DNA from: Emcibacteraceae bacterium
GTDB taxonomy: Bacteria; Pseudomonadota; Alphaproteobacteria; Sphingomonadales; Emcibacteraceae
Assembly: GCA_021774795.1 (NCBI GenBank)
Contig: JAJFIR010000010.1
Location: 39,645-103,644 of the forward strand
Direction of reading: 5' to 3'
Length of the DNA stretch: 64,000 nt
In this document: piece after piece, positions 33,007 to 41,785 of the stretch
Layout of the letters: every line of letters begins with the position of its first letter
How positions within the stretch are numbered: position 1 is the first letter of the stretch
The notes under the pieces: model-generated
Databases searched by the model: none
Told to the model about the DNA's origin: nothing
What the model saw: the letters and a program-made list of their open reading frames with translations, nothing else
Translations under genes and position numbers: made by a program

Positions 33007-33573
33007 ATGACTTGGATAAATTATGTGCCGTTTGATAAAGCAACCGGACGCTTAAAATCACTATATGAAAAATATATGCGGGCAAACGAAACAGTAGCAA
33101 ATATCGTCAGTGCTCATTCCCTTCGCCCCCATATGTTAGAAGGGCATATGGCTTTTTACCGCGCCGTGCTTGGCCATTCCGCCAACACGTTGCCGTTATG
33201 GTTTCTGGAGGCTGTCGGTGTTTATGTAAGCAGTCTAAATGGCTGTAATTACTGCATTGACCATCATGGTCATTTCGGCGAACTGGCGTTCGAAGGCGGC
33301 GCGGATGAATGGAAAATACTGTCCAATGCATTAACCTCCGACGAGCCGGAGAAAGCCTTTAACGGTAAGCATCTTGCGCTACTTGGCTATGCGAAGCAGG
33401 TAACGGAGACCCCAAAATCACTCACAGCAGACATAATCGACGATTTGAGACGAGCTGGTGTTGATGACGGTGAAATACTTGAAGTCAATCAGGTATGCGG
33501 ATATTTCGCTTACGCCAACCGCACAGTTTTGGGACTTGGTATTAGTTTAAAAGGTGAAGTATATGTTGACTAA
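33007..33573 (+). CDS. AhpD-like peroxidase-related protein (CMD family)
   Basis: A 188-residue member of the carboxymuconolactone decarboxylase/AhpD fold. The active-site motif is NGCNYCIDHHG, Cys80-x-x-Cys83 with His87. The preceding TLPLWFLEAVGVYVSSL helix matches the uncharacterised peroxidase-related subgroup. Role: likely thiol-dependent peroxide reduction or disulfide reduction in the cytoplasm. It follows the receptor terminator and has its own start region (GAAGGAATTTG before ATG). A decayed stretch follows it. Confidence 0.85.
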   Translation: MTWINYVPFDKATGRLKSLYEKYMRANETVANIVSAHSLRPHMLEGHMAFYRAVLGHSANTLPLWFLEAVGVYVSSLNGCNYCIDHHGHFGELAFEGGADEWKILSNALTSDEPEKAFNGKHLALLGYAKQVTETPKSLTADIIDDLRRAGVDDGEILEVNQVCGYFAYANRTVLGLGISLKGEVYVD

Positions 33574-33580
33574 GCCCGCC

Positions 33581-33622
33581 TTATTCATATTTAAGCGCAT
33601 GGATCGGGTCGGTGCATGCAAC
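33581..33622 (-). pseudogene. Remnant of an FtsX/MacB-type ABC permease C-terminus
   Basis: Read leftward, the last codons before a TAA are TDPIHALKYE. Endings of the type D-P-x-x-A-L-(R/K)-Y-E-stop are characteristic of MacB/FtsX-type permease C-termini. An in-frame stop lies 13 codons upstream and no further permease sequence is seen, so only the tail survives. It shares ATGCGCTTA-R-ATATGAATAA with a second tail at 63183-63269. Interpretation is inference. Confidence 0.4.
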
Positions 33623-33695
33623 TTAAATGATTCTGTCGGCACAGGGTTGGTATGATTGAGGTGTTAACTTTAAAAATTTTAGAATTTACGATGCT

Positions 33696-34866
33696 TTAGT
33701 TGCAAAATGTATCGAGCCATTCAAATTGACTTTTCGTATAAGCATTTATGTAGGATAATTTAAGTTTATTTGTTTCTGGTTCTTTTTTAAAATAGATATA
33801 CCCGCTGCCTAACAAAATACCGAATAACCCCCCAGCGCTCATAACCTTTACTCTGGCGCAGGAGACAATATCCTTAAATAGGGGGCTTGTTATTCTGCCA
33901 AAATGGCTGATGAATTCAACCTCATCATTTACCTCAACATGGCCAAACATACTTCCGTGCTCATTTCTTTGTTCAAGCCTCGGTAGATAGGTTATAGGAT
34001 ATGTTACCAATTTTGACAGATCATTGGCGTTACCGGTTTCGACTGCGTCTTTCAAGACGTTAAGTATAGTTTGTACCTCTGTCGGGGAAACATCATTTTT
34101 GCATGAAAAACGACTTTCTAATATACCTTTATCATTTTCAATATCGAATAGTTTTTCTGCTTCGGTTTTCTATACCCTTTACAAATTTATCGTCCACTTT
34201 GGTGTATATAAGGTTATTTCCTATTATAACATAATTACCGTTTTTTATGGCATCATTAAGACCCGGGCTGTTATTTTCGTTTAAATTTGGTGTCCCGACA
34301 TTGAAAGCTAAATCAACCAAAGCATCATATTCATTTTATTTAAGGGGTAGGTTGGCAAGCATTCTTTTGGCGCCGCGTTCTGCCTCTGCGATATCATTTC
34401 GTAGAAGCTGTTCTGGGTAAGTTTCTGGGACTGCCATGCCATCAAACCATGCATCGCCGATACCCTCTACATGGCCATATCCGCCGGTGGGGTTACCAAA
34501 ACCATCATCAGAGACATTTGGTACATAAGTTTCCCATGTCTTGAGGTGATTGACCAAATTATCACTGACATTTAGACTGGATGCGGGCATACGTTCGGGA
34601 ATTGGTTTGTTTTCAAGCACGCTGTTACCCGCGAAATTTGCTTCTGGCTCAAATTGTGTTTGATTTAATGGGTTTTCGATACCGTGTAATCGCGCGTCGC
34701 AGTTAATGTTATTTTTAAGACGTTTGACTTCTTCAATTCCCGTGATTTGTCCTGCGGGCATTTTATTAATGTCATTTGTTATGGACAACTTGTTCAAGCT
34801 TTGTTCTAATTTACTTAATTCATTGATCTGCCGATCAAGAGAGCGGATTTTGGTTAACTGATGCAT
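33696..34866 (-). pseudogene. T4-type lysozyme (GH24) with C-terminal domain, broken
   Basis: Three reading pieces on the minus strand form one gene. The first (34866-34336) has a helical head, then the GH24 core with Glu112, Asp121 and Thr127 spaced exactly like Glu11/Asp20/Thr26 of T4 lysozyme (KTWE, then DDGFGNPTGGYGH). It ends at a TAA where the frame continues NEYDALVDLAFNVG, so this is a nonsense change. Near 34160-34168 the frame then shifts, from GIENR to AEKLFDIEND. The remaining C-terminal domain (VTYPITYLPRLEQ, EFISHFGRITSPLF) resembles small secreted NTF2-like domains and has its stop at 33696. A phage- or effector-type endolysin that has lost function. Confidence 0.72.
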
Positions 34867-35047
34867 TTGATATTCCTTTTTATATTCTTATATGTTTTTC
34901 TGTTTATAAAAAGCGTCAATCGGGGGCTCAATATAGTCAAGCGCATATTTGTTTGTTTGATCGTTCATATTTTAAACTATCATTTGCAAAATTACGTACT
35001 TTCCGTCTAAGCTCAGCTATCACAAAATATAAAAGAAGGGGTGAGAC

Positions 35048-37075
35048 ATGGGAAAGTTTCTATATCTATCAATAATTGCAATGTTAATGGTGCCGTTATC
35101 GGCACAGGCGCAGACGAAAAATTTTGAATGGTTAGATGTGTTCGAGCTGGAATATGCCACCGACCCGCAGTTTAGTGCGGACGGGGACAGCATTGTTTAT
35201 GTGCGCAATTTTATGGACATTATGAAAGACCGAAAGCGCAGTAATTTATGGCGTGTTGATTTAGGCGGTGATAATCATCGGCCGCTGACCAATGGATTAA
35301 ATAATAACAACAACCCGCGGTTTTCACCGGATGGATCAAAGCTCGCTTATACATCCAATGAAAGTGGTAAAAGCCAAATTATGGTTCGTCTGCTGGACAC
35401 AGGCGAAACATTTGAAGTGGCGCAACTTCAAAACGGCGCATCGCAGCTTTCATGGTCACCGGATAGCGGGTATATTGCTTTTAGTGCCTTTGTGCCGGGG
35501 AAGGATAAAACATATGCGGCGCTTCCCGATAAACCCGATGGGGCTGAATGGGCGAAAAAAGCCATTTATATTGAAGAATTACAGTTTAGAAATGATGGCC
35601 GCGGTTATGTGAAGCCGGGGAACACACAAATATTTGTCGTTCCGGCGATGGGTGGTACGCCGCGGCAAATAACATCTGGTGAATTTAATCATACATCGAA
35701 TATTTCGTGGGCGGCGGACGGCGCAAAGCTTTATTTTTCGGCCAATCGTCATGATGATCATAAAATGGAACGCCGCAACAGCGAAGTTTATTCGGTTGAT
35801 GTGAATTCAGGGGATATTGCCGCATTAACAGACCGGTTTGGTCCGGACAGCAACCCAAGCGTATCACCAAATGGCAGCATGATTGCATATTCCGGTTCCG
35901 ACGATGAACGCATGGGGTTTCATACTAACCGCCTTTATGTGATGAATGTGGATGGCAGCGACAAAAAAATGCTCACGGGAAGTCTGGATAGAAGTGTCGG
36001 GTCATTTAAATGGGGATCAAACAGCCGTGAGCTTTTCTTCCAATATACCGACCTTGGGTCAGGCAAGGTGGCAAAAGTAGACTTAGACGGCGACATTGAT
36101 GAACTTGCGAGCGGTGTCAGCGGCACATCATTTGGTCGTCCTTACGCCAGCGGTACATTTAACGTTAGTAGTAAAGGCGCGCTTGCGCTTACATATGCGA
36201 CGGCGATGGACCAGGCAAACATTGGGGTTACGGGCAACAGGGGCGGAGAGGTTAATCAAATAACTGATTTAAACGGTGAGCTTCTTGACCACCGTAAGTT
36301 AGGAACGGTTGAGGAAGTTTGGTATAAATCCAGCCATGACGGGCAGGACATTCAAGGCTGGCTCGTGAAGCCGGTTGATTTTGACCCGGCCAAAAAATAT
36401 CCGCTTGTCCTTGAAATTCATGGCGGTCCGTTTACCGCATATGGTCCCCATTTTGCGGCGGAAATTCAACTTATGGCAAACGCCGGATATATGGTGCTTT
36501 ATACCAACCCGCGCGGCTCAACCAGTTACGGGTATGATTTTGCCAACCTCATTCATCATAACTATCCGGGTAATGATTATGACGACCTTATTTCCGGTGT
36601 TGATCATGTGATCGGAATGGGTAATGTTGATCTGGATAAACTTTATGTAACCGGCGGCAGTGGCGGCGGGGTGCTTAGTTCATGGATTATTGGCAAGACC
36701 AACCGCTTTAAAGCGGCAGTTGTCGCCAAGCCGGTGATTAACTGGACCAGTTTTACGCTTTATTCCGATATGTCCTTATCATCAGCACTATATTGGTTTG
36801 GATCAATGCCGTGGGATGATCAGGAGCAGTATTGGCGGCGGTCACCTTTGTCACTTGTTGGTAATGTCACCACCCCGACCATGCTGCTGACGGGGGAGCT
36901 GGATATGCGAACACCGATTCCGGAAAGTGAGCAATATTATCAGGCCCTTAAAATGAGACAAGTAGAGGCGGCACTTGTGCGAATTCCGGGGTCTTATCAT
37001 GGAATCACAACAAGGCCGAGTAATTTGATCACCAAAGTACAACACATAATAAAATGGTTTGATGACCATAAATAA
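35048..37075 (+). CDS. S9 family prolyl oligopeptidase-like peptidase
   Basis: A 675-residue exported serine peptidase. Signal peptide MGKFLYLSIIAMLMVPLSAQAQ. The middle has TolB-like beta-propeller repeats (FSADGDSIVYV, PRFSPDGSKLAYTSN, LSWSPDSGYIAFS). The C-terminal alpha/beta-hydrolase holds YVTGGSGGGVLSSW with Ser538, GELDMRTP with Asp619 and PGSYHG with His651. Close relatives are acylaminoacyl-peptidases and dipeptidyl peptidases, which cleave short peptides. It should process peptides in the periplasm, in keeping with the importer operon downstream. Start has AAGAAGGGGTGAGAC before ATG. Confidence 0.9.
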   Translation: MGKFLYLSIIAMLMVPLSAQAQTKNFEWLDVFELEYATDPQFSADGDSIVYVRNFMDIMKDRKRSNLWRVDLGGDNHRPLTNGLNNNNNPRFSPDGSKLAYTSNESGKSQIMVRLLDTGETFEVAQLQNGASQLSWSPDSGYIAFSAFVPGKDKTYAALPDKPDGAEWAKKAIYIEELQFRNDGRGYVKPGNTQIFVVPAMGGTPRQITSGEFNHTSNISWAADGAKLYFSANRHDDHKMERRNSEVYSVDVNSGDIAALTDRFGPDSNPSVSPNGSMIAYSGSDDERMGFHTNRLYVMNVDGSDKKMLTGSLDRSVGSFKWGSNSRELFFQYTDLGSGKVAKVDLDGDIDELASGVSGTSFGRPYASGTFNVSSKGALALTYATAMDQANIGVTGNRGGEVNQITDLNGELLDHRKLGTVEEVWYKSSHDGQDIQGWLVKPVDFDPAKKYPLVLEIHGGPFTAYGPHFAAEIQLMANAGYMVLYTNPRGSTSYGYDFANLIHHNYPGNDYDDLISGVDHVIGMGNVDLDKLYVTGGSGGGVLSSWIIGKTNRFKAAVVAKPVINWTSFTLYSDMSLSSALYWFGSMPWDDQEQYWRRSPLSLVGNVTTPTMLLTGELDMRTPIPESEQYYQALKMRQVEAALVRIPGSYHGITTRPSNLITKVQHIIKWFDDHK

Positions 37076-37114
37076 CAGGGTTTGAATTTCACGGCAAAAT
37101 AAAGAAATAAGCTA

Positions 37115-38893
37115 ATGAGCAATCAACCGCCTAATGCTGAATATAACAAAATATTGGATGAACATATGTCACTCGCTTCAGAACGAATAGACGGTTATTT
37201 TGAAAATCGTAATTTTGCTCGCAAGGGTTATTTGACCCTCGCGTGTTGCTTAACATTAATTCTCACCGCATGCGGCAATAATGAAAAAATCCCGAAAGAA
37301 GTGACCGAGCAAGTCGCAGTCGAGACAGTTGAAGGACCGGAATTTGATCTTCTGGTAACACCTGTTGGCAATGTGAATTTCCCGGTTAGCTGTAATGCGC
37401 AAGCAATGCCGCTTATAGAGCGCGGCGTGGCGTTGCTGCATCATATGATGTATGAAGAATCGCAGTTTCTATTCAGGATGGCAGACAATGCCGACCCGGA
37501 CTGTGCGATGGCTTATTGGGGACAAGCGATGACAATTATTCATCCGCTATGGCCGGATGTTTCTTCGCCCGCAGCATTGGAACGGGGACTCGCTCTTGTT
37601 GAAAAAGCAGCGTCAATCGGCGGAAATACGGACCGGGAAAACGGATATCTTCGTACAACGGCGGCCTACTTTGAAAAAGATGATAGTTTAAATGAACGTG
37701 CAAGACTTGAGAAGTTTGAAGATGCGTGGAAGCAGGTAAGTGATGAAAATTCTGAAGATTTGGAAGCGCGTGCCTTTTATTCTCTGTCACTGATTGCAAC
37801 AGCAAATAATAAAGAAGAACAACTCAGAAAAGCGGGCCTTCTTGCCATAAGTATACTTGATGAAGCAAAAGACCATCCCGGTGCACACCATTATATTATT
37901 CATTCTTATGATACGCCGGCACTTGCGGAGCTCGCGGAAGCTACAGCTGATAATTACGGGACGCTTACGCCCCGGGTACCGCATGCTACTCACATGATGA
38001 CCCATACCTATACGCGACTTGGGCAGTGGGATAAGGCAATTACATGGAATAGAATTTCCGCAGAAACAGCTTTAGCATTATGTATTGCGACAGGAGAAGT
38101 GAACCTCCATTATACACATGCATTAGATTATTTGGCGTATGCGTATCTTCAAAAAGGCGAAGATATGAATGTTCAGCAGGTTTTAGCAGACGCCGATGAA
38201 CTAAAGCCACCTTATAGTCCGGTTAACCGGGATGCCAGTGCCTACGCTTTTTCAGCATTGCCAGCGCGGTTCGCACTTGAACGTCGCGATTGGGATGCGG
38301 CAGCAGACTTGCAGCCGAGAGTTCCAGCCAGTTTTCCGTGGGTGAAAGGTTATGATCAATATGTTGCGATCACTCATTTCGCACGGGCTATCGGATTGTC
38401 GCGGCTAGGTCGTCCGGATGAAGCACAAGCAGATATCGATACGCTTAAAGTAATGCAAAGCGACCTTGAAGGAACGAGCCCTTATTGGTCAAAGCAAGTT
38501 GAAATTCAGGCATCGGCATCGCGCGCTTGGCAAACATATGCCAGAGGTGACAAAGAAACGGGTATCTTGCTGTTAAAGCAAGCCGCTGACTTAGAGGCCA
38601 CAACAGATAAAAACGCCGTTACGCCCGGGGAAGTATTACCCGTCGCAGAATTATACGGCGATATGCTGCTTGAGAATGGTCGCGATGAAGATGCTCTAGC
38701 GGCTTATCGTGTTGCGTTGGTTCGCAGCCCGGGCCGATTTAACAGTCTTTTCGGTGCGGGAAAAGCGGCCTATAATAGCGGTGATATGGTTGCCGCCGGA
38801 GAGTATTTTTCAGAGCTTCTTTCCAATACTGCAAATGCAGATGAGACCAGAACACAACTTGTTGAAGCGCGTTCAATTATGAATGAAATCTAG
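37115..38893 (+). CDS. TPR lipoprotein
   Basis: A 592-residue protein; the lipobox LILTAC has Cys53 when started at 37115 and Cys36 from the ATG at 37166, which has a better-placed GGA. The start is therefore uncertain. The rest is helical, with TPR-like stretches: MYEESQFLFRMADNADPDCAM, YWGQAMTIIHPLW, YLQKGEDMNVQQVLADADEL, GRDEDALAAYRVALVRSPGRFN, FGAGKAAYNSGDMVAAGEYF. The pattern is that of secreted TPR proteins in Proteobacteria of unknown role. It may work with the upstream S9 peptidase, 40 bases away. Confidence 0.75.
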   Translation: MSNQPPNAEYNKILDEHMSLASERIDGYFENRNFARKGYLTLACCLTLILTACGNNEKIPKEVTEQVAVETVEGPEFDLLVTPVGNVNFPVSCNAQAMPLIERGVALLHHMMYEESQFLFRMADNADPDCAMAYWGQAMTIIHPLWPDVSSPAALERGLALVEKAASIGGNTDRENGYLRTTAAYFEKDDSLNERARLEKFEDAWKQVSDENSEDLEARAFYSLSLIATANNKEEQLRKAGLLAISILDEAKDHPGAHHYIIHSYDTPALAELAEATADNYGTLTPRVPHATHMMTHTYTRLGQWDKAITWNRISAETALALCIATGEVNLHYTHALDYLAYAYLQKGEDMNVQQVLADADELKPPYSPVNRDASAYAFSALPARFALERRDWDAAADLQPRVPASFPWVKGYDQYVAITHFARAIGLSRLGRPDEAQADIDTLKVMQSDLEGTSPYWSKQVEIQASASRAWQTYARGDKETGILLLKQAADLEATTDKNAVTPGEVLPVAELYGDMLLENGRDEDALAAYRVALVRSPGRFNSLFGAGKAAYNSGDMVAAGEYFSELLSNTANADETRTQLVEARSIMNEI

Positions 38894-39067
38894 TATTAAC
38901 CAAATATGAAGTGAGTGGCTTGTCTAATTCCTTGCCTCTTATTAATCCGCTTGTGGTTATTAATAATGGTCGTGTTGGTCTTAATCGTCATGTGGGAGCC
39001 GCGAGAGTAGCTGGTAATAATTAAAACAAACTCTTTGCTTTAAAAAAATGTTTTATTTGATTAAAGT

Positions 39068-39087
39068 CTTTTTGAAAATTCAAAAGG
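39068..39087 (+). promoter_or_regulatory. Hairpin covering the ribosome site of the GGT gene
   Basis: CTTTTTGAA (39068-39076) pairs with TTCAAAAGG (39079-39087) in 8 of 9 positions. The AAAAGGACGG ribosome site of the gene at 39101 lies in or next to the 3' arm, so the hairpin could limit translation. The loop is only 2 bases, which weakens the case. Confidence 0.25.
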
Positions 39088-39100
39088 ACGGATATTTTTA

Positions 39101-40696
39101 ATGAGAAACCTTGAACTGCCCGGTAGATCACCAGCCATATCGACTGAGGCTATGGCCGCCACTTCGCATTATCTGGCAACACAAACCGCACTGAAAATTA
39201 TGCAAGACGGCGGCAACGCCATGGATGCCGCAGTTGCGGCTTGCGCAGTTCAATGTGTTGTTGAGCCGGAAGCAACCGGCATTGGAGGCGATTGTTTTTG
39301 CCTTTATGCGCCTAGGGGTACTGACCAATATATAGCTTACAATGGTTCCGGCCGGGCACCTAACGCGGCGACAGCAGAGTGGTACGCCGGGCAAGGCATA
39401 AAGAAAATTAAACTCACCAGCGCTCACGCGGTAACAATTCCAGGGGCAATAGACGCATGGGATAGATTAATCAAAGACCATGGGAGGTTGCCGTTAAGTA
39501 AAATACTAAAACCGGCAATTGGATATGCGCAAAACGGTTATGCCATAACGTCGCGCGTTGCAACAGATTTTGCGAGAAATGAAAATCATTTACGGGCATG
39601 CGAAAATTCAACAAGGGTATTTCTTCCTAATGATCGCGCCATACGGGAAGGCGAAGTTCATCATCAGAAAGAGTTAGCCAGGACGCTGCAAATAATAGCG
39701 GATAAAGGCCGCGATGGATTTTACGAAGGGGAAATTGCTGAGGATATTGTTGGCTATTTGCAAAGCCGGGGTGGGCTTCATAATTTGGACGATTTCAAGA
39801 ATGCAAAAGGTGATTATGTAACGCCAATATCGGCGAGATATAAAGGCTATGATATTTATCAGTGTCCGCCAAACGGGCAGGGTGTTATTGCCCTTATGCT
39901 GCTTAAATTGATGGAACGGTTTGAACGAAGCGGTGAAGATCCGATAAATTTGAAACGTATTCATCAGGAAATTGAAGCAGGGCGGCTTGCTTATCATCAA
40001 AGAGATGCGTATCTGGCGGATTCAGATCAAGCTTACGTGCCGGTTGATGAAATGCTTAGTGATCAAAATATCGATAAATTATTCAATATGATCAAAGACG
40101 ATGGTGTCATCGAAAACCTGCCGGATTTTGATCTTCCTGCGCATAAGGATACGGTTTACATTACCGTTGTCGATAAAGACCGCAATTGTTGCAGTTTCGT
40201 CAACACATTATTTCATAATTTTGGCACCGGGTTGATGGCACCTAAATCGGGTGTGATGCTGCATTGCCGGGGTGTTGGTTTTACCCTGGAAGCGGGCCAC
40301 CCCAATGTAATCGCGCCCAATAAGCGCCCATTACACACTATTATTCCCGGCATGGTGGCTAAAGACGGCAAAACAGTCATGTCCTTCGGGGTTATGGGTG
40401 GTTCTTATCAAGCGTTTGGGCATATGCAGTTTTTGTCACGGTATCTGGATTATAGATATGATATTCAGGAAGCGCTGGACTTACCCCGCTTCTTTTCAAA
40501 TTTTGACGCTGGCACAGTTGAGGTAGAGGGCGCGATACCCGAAGATATTATCCAAGGTTTGCGGCGACTGGGCCATAATCCTGTTGCATCACCAATTCCA
40601 ATCGGGGGCGCGCAAGCGATCTGGATTGATTGGCAAAAAAAAACGCTTACGGGTGGTTCAGATCCAAGGAAAGATGGCTGTGCGCTTGGATATTAA
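39101..40696 (+). CDS. Gamma-glutamyltransferase family protein, cytoplasmic type
   Basis: A 531-residue Ntn-hydrolase precursor without a signal peptide. The large-subunit part has GGNAMDAAVAAC, EPEATGIGGDCF and GRLPLSKILKPAI. The autocleavage site is HKD-Thr351-VYITVVDKDRN; Thr351 would be the N-terminal nucleophile of the small subunit. FGTGLMAPKSGVML and MGGSYQAFGHMQFL follow. Members hydrolyse or transfer gamma-glutamyl groups; cytosolic forms often act on gamma-glutamylamides of amines. Neighbouring peptidases and an M20 enzyme suggest use in peptide or gamma-glutamyl-amine catabolism. An AT-rich, hairpin-containing region precedes it. Confidence 0.85.
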   Translation: MRNLELPGRSPAISTEAMAATSHYLATQTALKIMQDGGNAMDAAVAACAVQCVVEPEATGIGGDCFCLYAPRGTDQYIAYNGSGRAPNAATAEWYAGQGIKKIKLTSAHAVTIPGAIDAWDRLIKDHGRLPLSKILKPAIGYAQNGYAITSRVATDFARNENHLRACENSTRVFLPNDRAIREGEVHHQKELARTLQIIADKGRDGFYEGEIAEDIVGYLQSRGGLHNLDDFKNAKGDYVTPISARYKGYDIYQCPPNGQGVIALMLLKLMERFERSGEDPINLKRIHQEIEAGRLAYHQRDAYLADSDQAYVPVDEMLSDQNIDKLFNMIKDDGVIENLPDFDLPAHKDTVYITVVDKDRNCCSFVNTLFHNFGTGLMAPKSGVMLHCRGVGFTLEAGHPNVIAPNKRPLHTIIPGMVAKDGKTVMSFGVMGGSYQAFGHMQFLSRYLDYRYDIQEALDLPRFFSNFDAGTVEVEGAIPEDIIQGLRRLGHNPVASPIPIGGAQAIWIDWQKKTLTGGSDPRKDGCALGY

Positions 40697-40736
40697 ATTT
40701 TTAGAATGTAATGCGGTAGTGCGCATAAAAGAGAAA

Positions 40737-40784
40737 CCGCCACAGACTTGATGTAATATTATAATTACAAAAAGACTGCGGCGG
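40737..40784 (-). terminator. Hairpin between GGT and USP genes
   Basis: CCGCCACAGACT and AGACTGCGGCGG pair with two mismatches; an inner TGTAAT/ATTACA stem extends it. The minus-strand read gives GGCGG followed by TTTCTCTTTT, so it suits the USP gene. It can also end the convergent GGT transcript. Confidence 0.6.
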
Positions 40785-40804
40785 CCTTCCCACTCAGGAG
40801 GGAG

Positions 40805-41617
40805 TTAGTGTGATAAGAATATAGAGTATTTTTGATTGCTCAAAAGTTTCCTTGTAACACCTCCAAAAATCATTTCACGAAGACGTCTATGCCCCCATGC
40901 ACCACAGACAATCAGATCAGTATTCAAACTTTCTGCGGTATCGAGGATTCTATCACCAACCGGGACGCTATCTGAAACTGTGAGTGCTTCTGCGTTAACA
41001 TCATGCCTTGCAAGTTTGACACAAATATCGGCTTCCGGAATAAAATCCTTACTATCCTCAGCGATGGTCAGTACCGTAACCTTATCTGCATTTTTTAGTA
41101 TCGGCAGGGCATCATGAACCGCTTTTGCGGATTGTTGACTGCCGTCCCAAGCTATTAGAACATTCTTGAATTCTGCATTTGCTCCTTTTTCTGGAATCGC
41201 GATAATTGGCATGCCACTTTCAATAACAAAATCCTGAGTTACGCTCAAAATATCATCAAAAGCGGCGGATTGTTGTGAAAGGACTGTCAAATCAGCCGTA
41301 CGCGAATAGTGGTTTAAGTATGTCAGGCGGTCGCCTTGCCTTTGACACCAGTCATAGCGAATGCCGGCTGCTTTTAATTGTTTTTCATATCTTTTATGAT
41401 ATTCATCTGCTTCCATTTGCAAGTCTTTTTCGTAACGGTCAAAGGCTTCTGCTGTGTAGTCTTTTGCCGACATTGCCAGAAACATATCGCCGGCGGGAGT
41501 AAGTATATGCAGTGCTTGAACATGTGCGTCATATTTTTCAGCCAGTTGTGCGGCAAATGCTACGCGTTCTTTGGCACCCTTATTGTGACCTATGGGAACA
41601 AGGATAGATTTAATCAT
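40805..41617 (-). CDS. Universal stress protein, tandem UspA domains (copy 1)
   Basis: A 270-residue protein with two UspA-like halves. The first begins MIKSILVPIGHNKGAKERVAFAAQLAEKY, the second NVLIAWDGSQQSAKAVHDALP, ending in LIVCGAWGHRRLREMIFGGVTRKLL. The G-x2-G-x9-G(S/T) ATP-binding pattern appears in the second half as GAWGHRRLREMIFGGVT. Cytoplasmic stress protein of unknown exact role. A paralogue of the same layout is at 56160-56975. Confidence 0.85.
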   Translation of the reverse strand: MIKSILVPIGHNKGAKERVAFAAQLAEKYDAHVQALHILTPAGDMFLAMSAKDYTAEAFDRYEKDLQMEADEYHKRYEKQLKAAGIRYDWCQRQGDRLTYLNHYSRTADLTVLSQQSAAFDDILSVTQDFVIESGMPIIAIPEKGANAEFKNVLIAWDGSQQSAKAVHDALPILKNADKVTVLTIAEDSKDFIPEADICVKLARHDVNAEALTVSDSVPVGDRILDTAESLNTDLIVCGAWGHRRLREMIFGGVTRKLLSNQKYSIFLSH

Positions 41618-41785
41618 TTGGTTTCTCCTGAGTTAAGTTTGGTTATTTGTTTTACTCGCTTTCATTATATGATTTGGAAAATTTACAACCTTGATTGAGG
41701 TCAAGAAATGTAGGAAACGAGATAAAACACTTGAGTAAATACCGCATAACTTATAGGTTCATTCTCATTAAAGCAGAGGTCTTTT

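Noticed and set aside
38911..39024. 37-codon GTG ORF before the GGT gene
   Set aside because: Ribosome site is poor, composition is ordinary, and no relative is recognised; likely chance.
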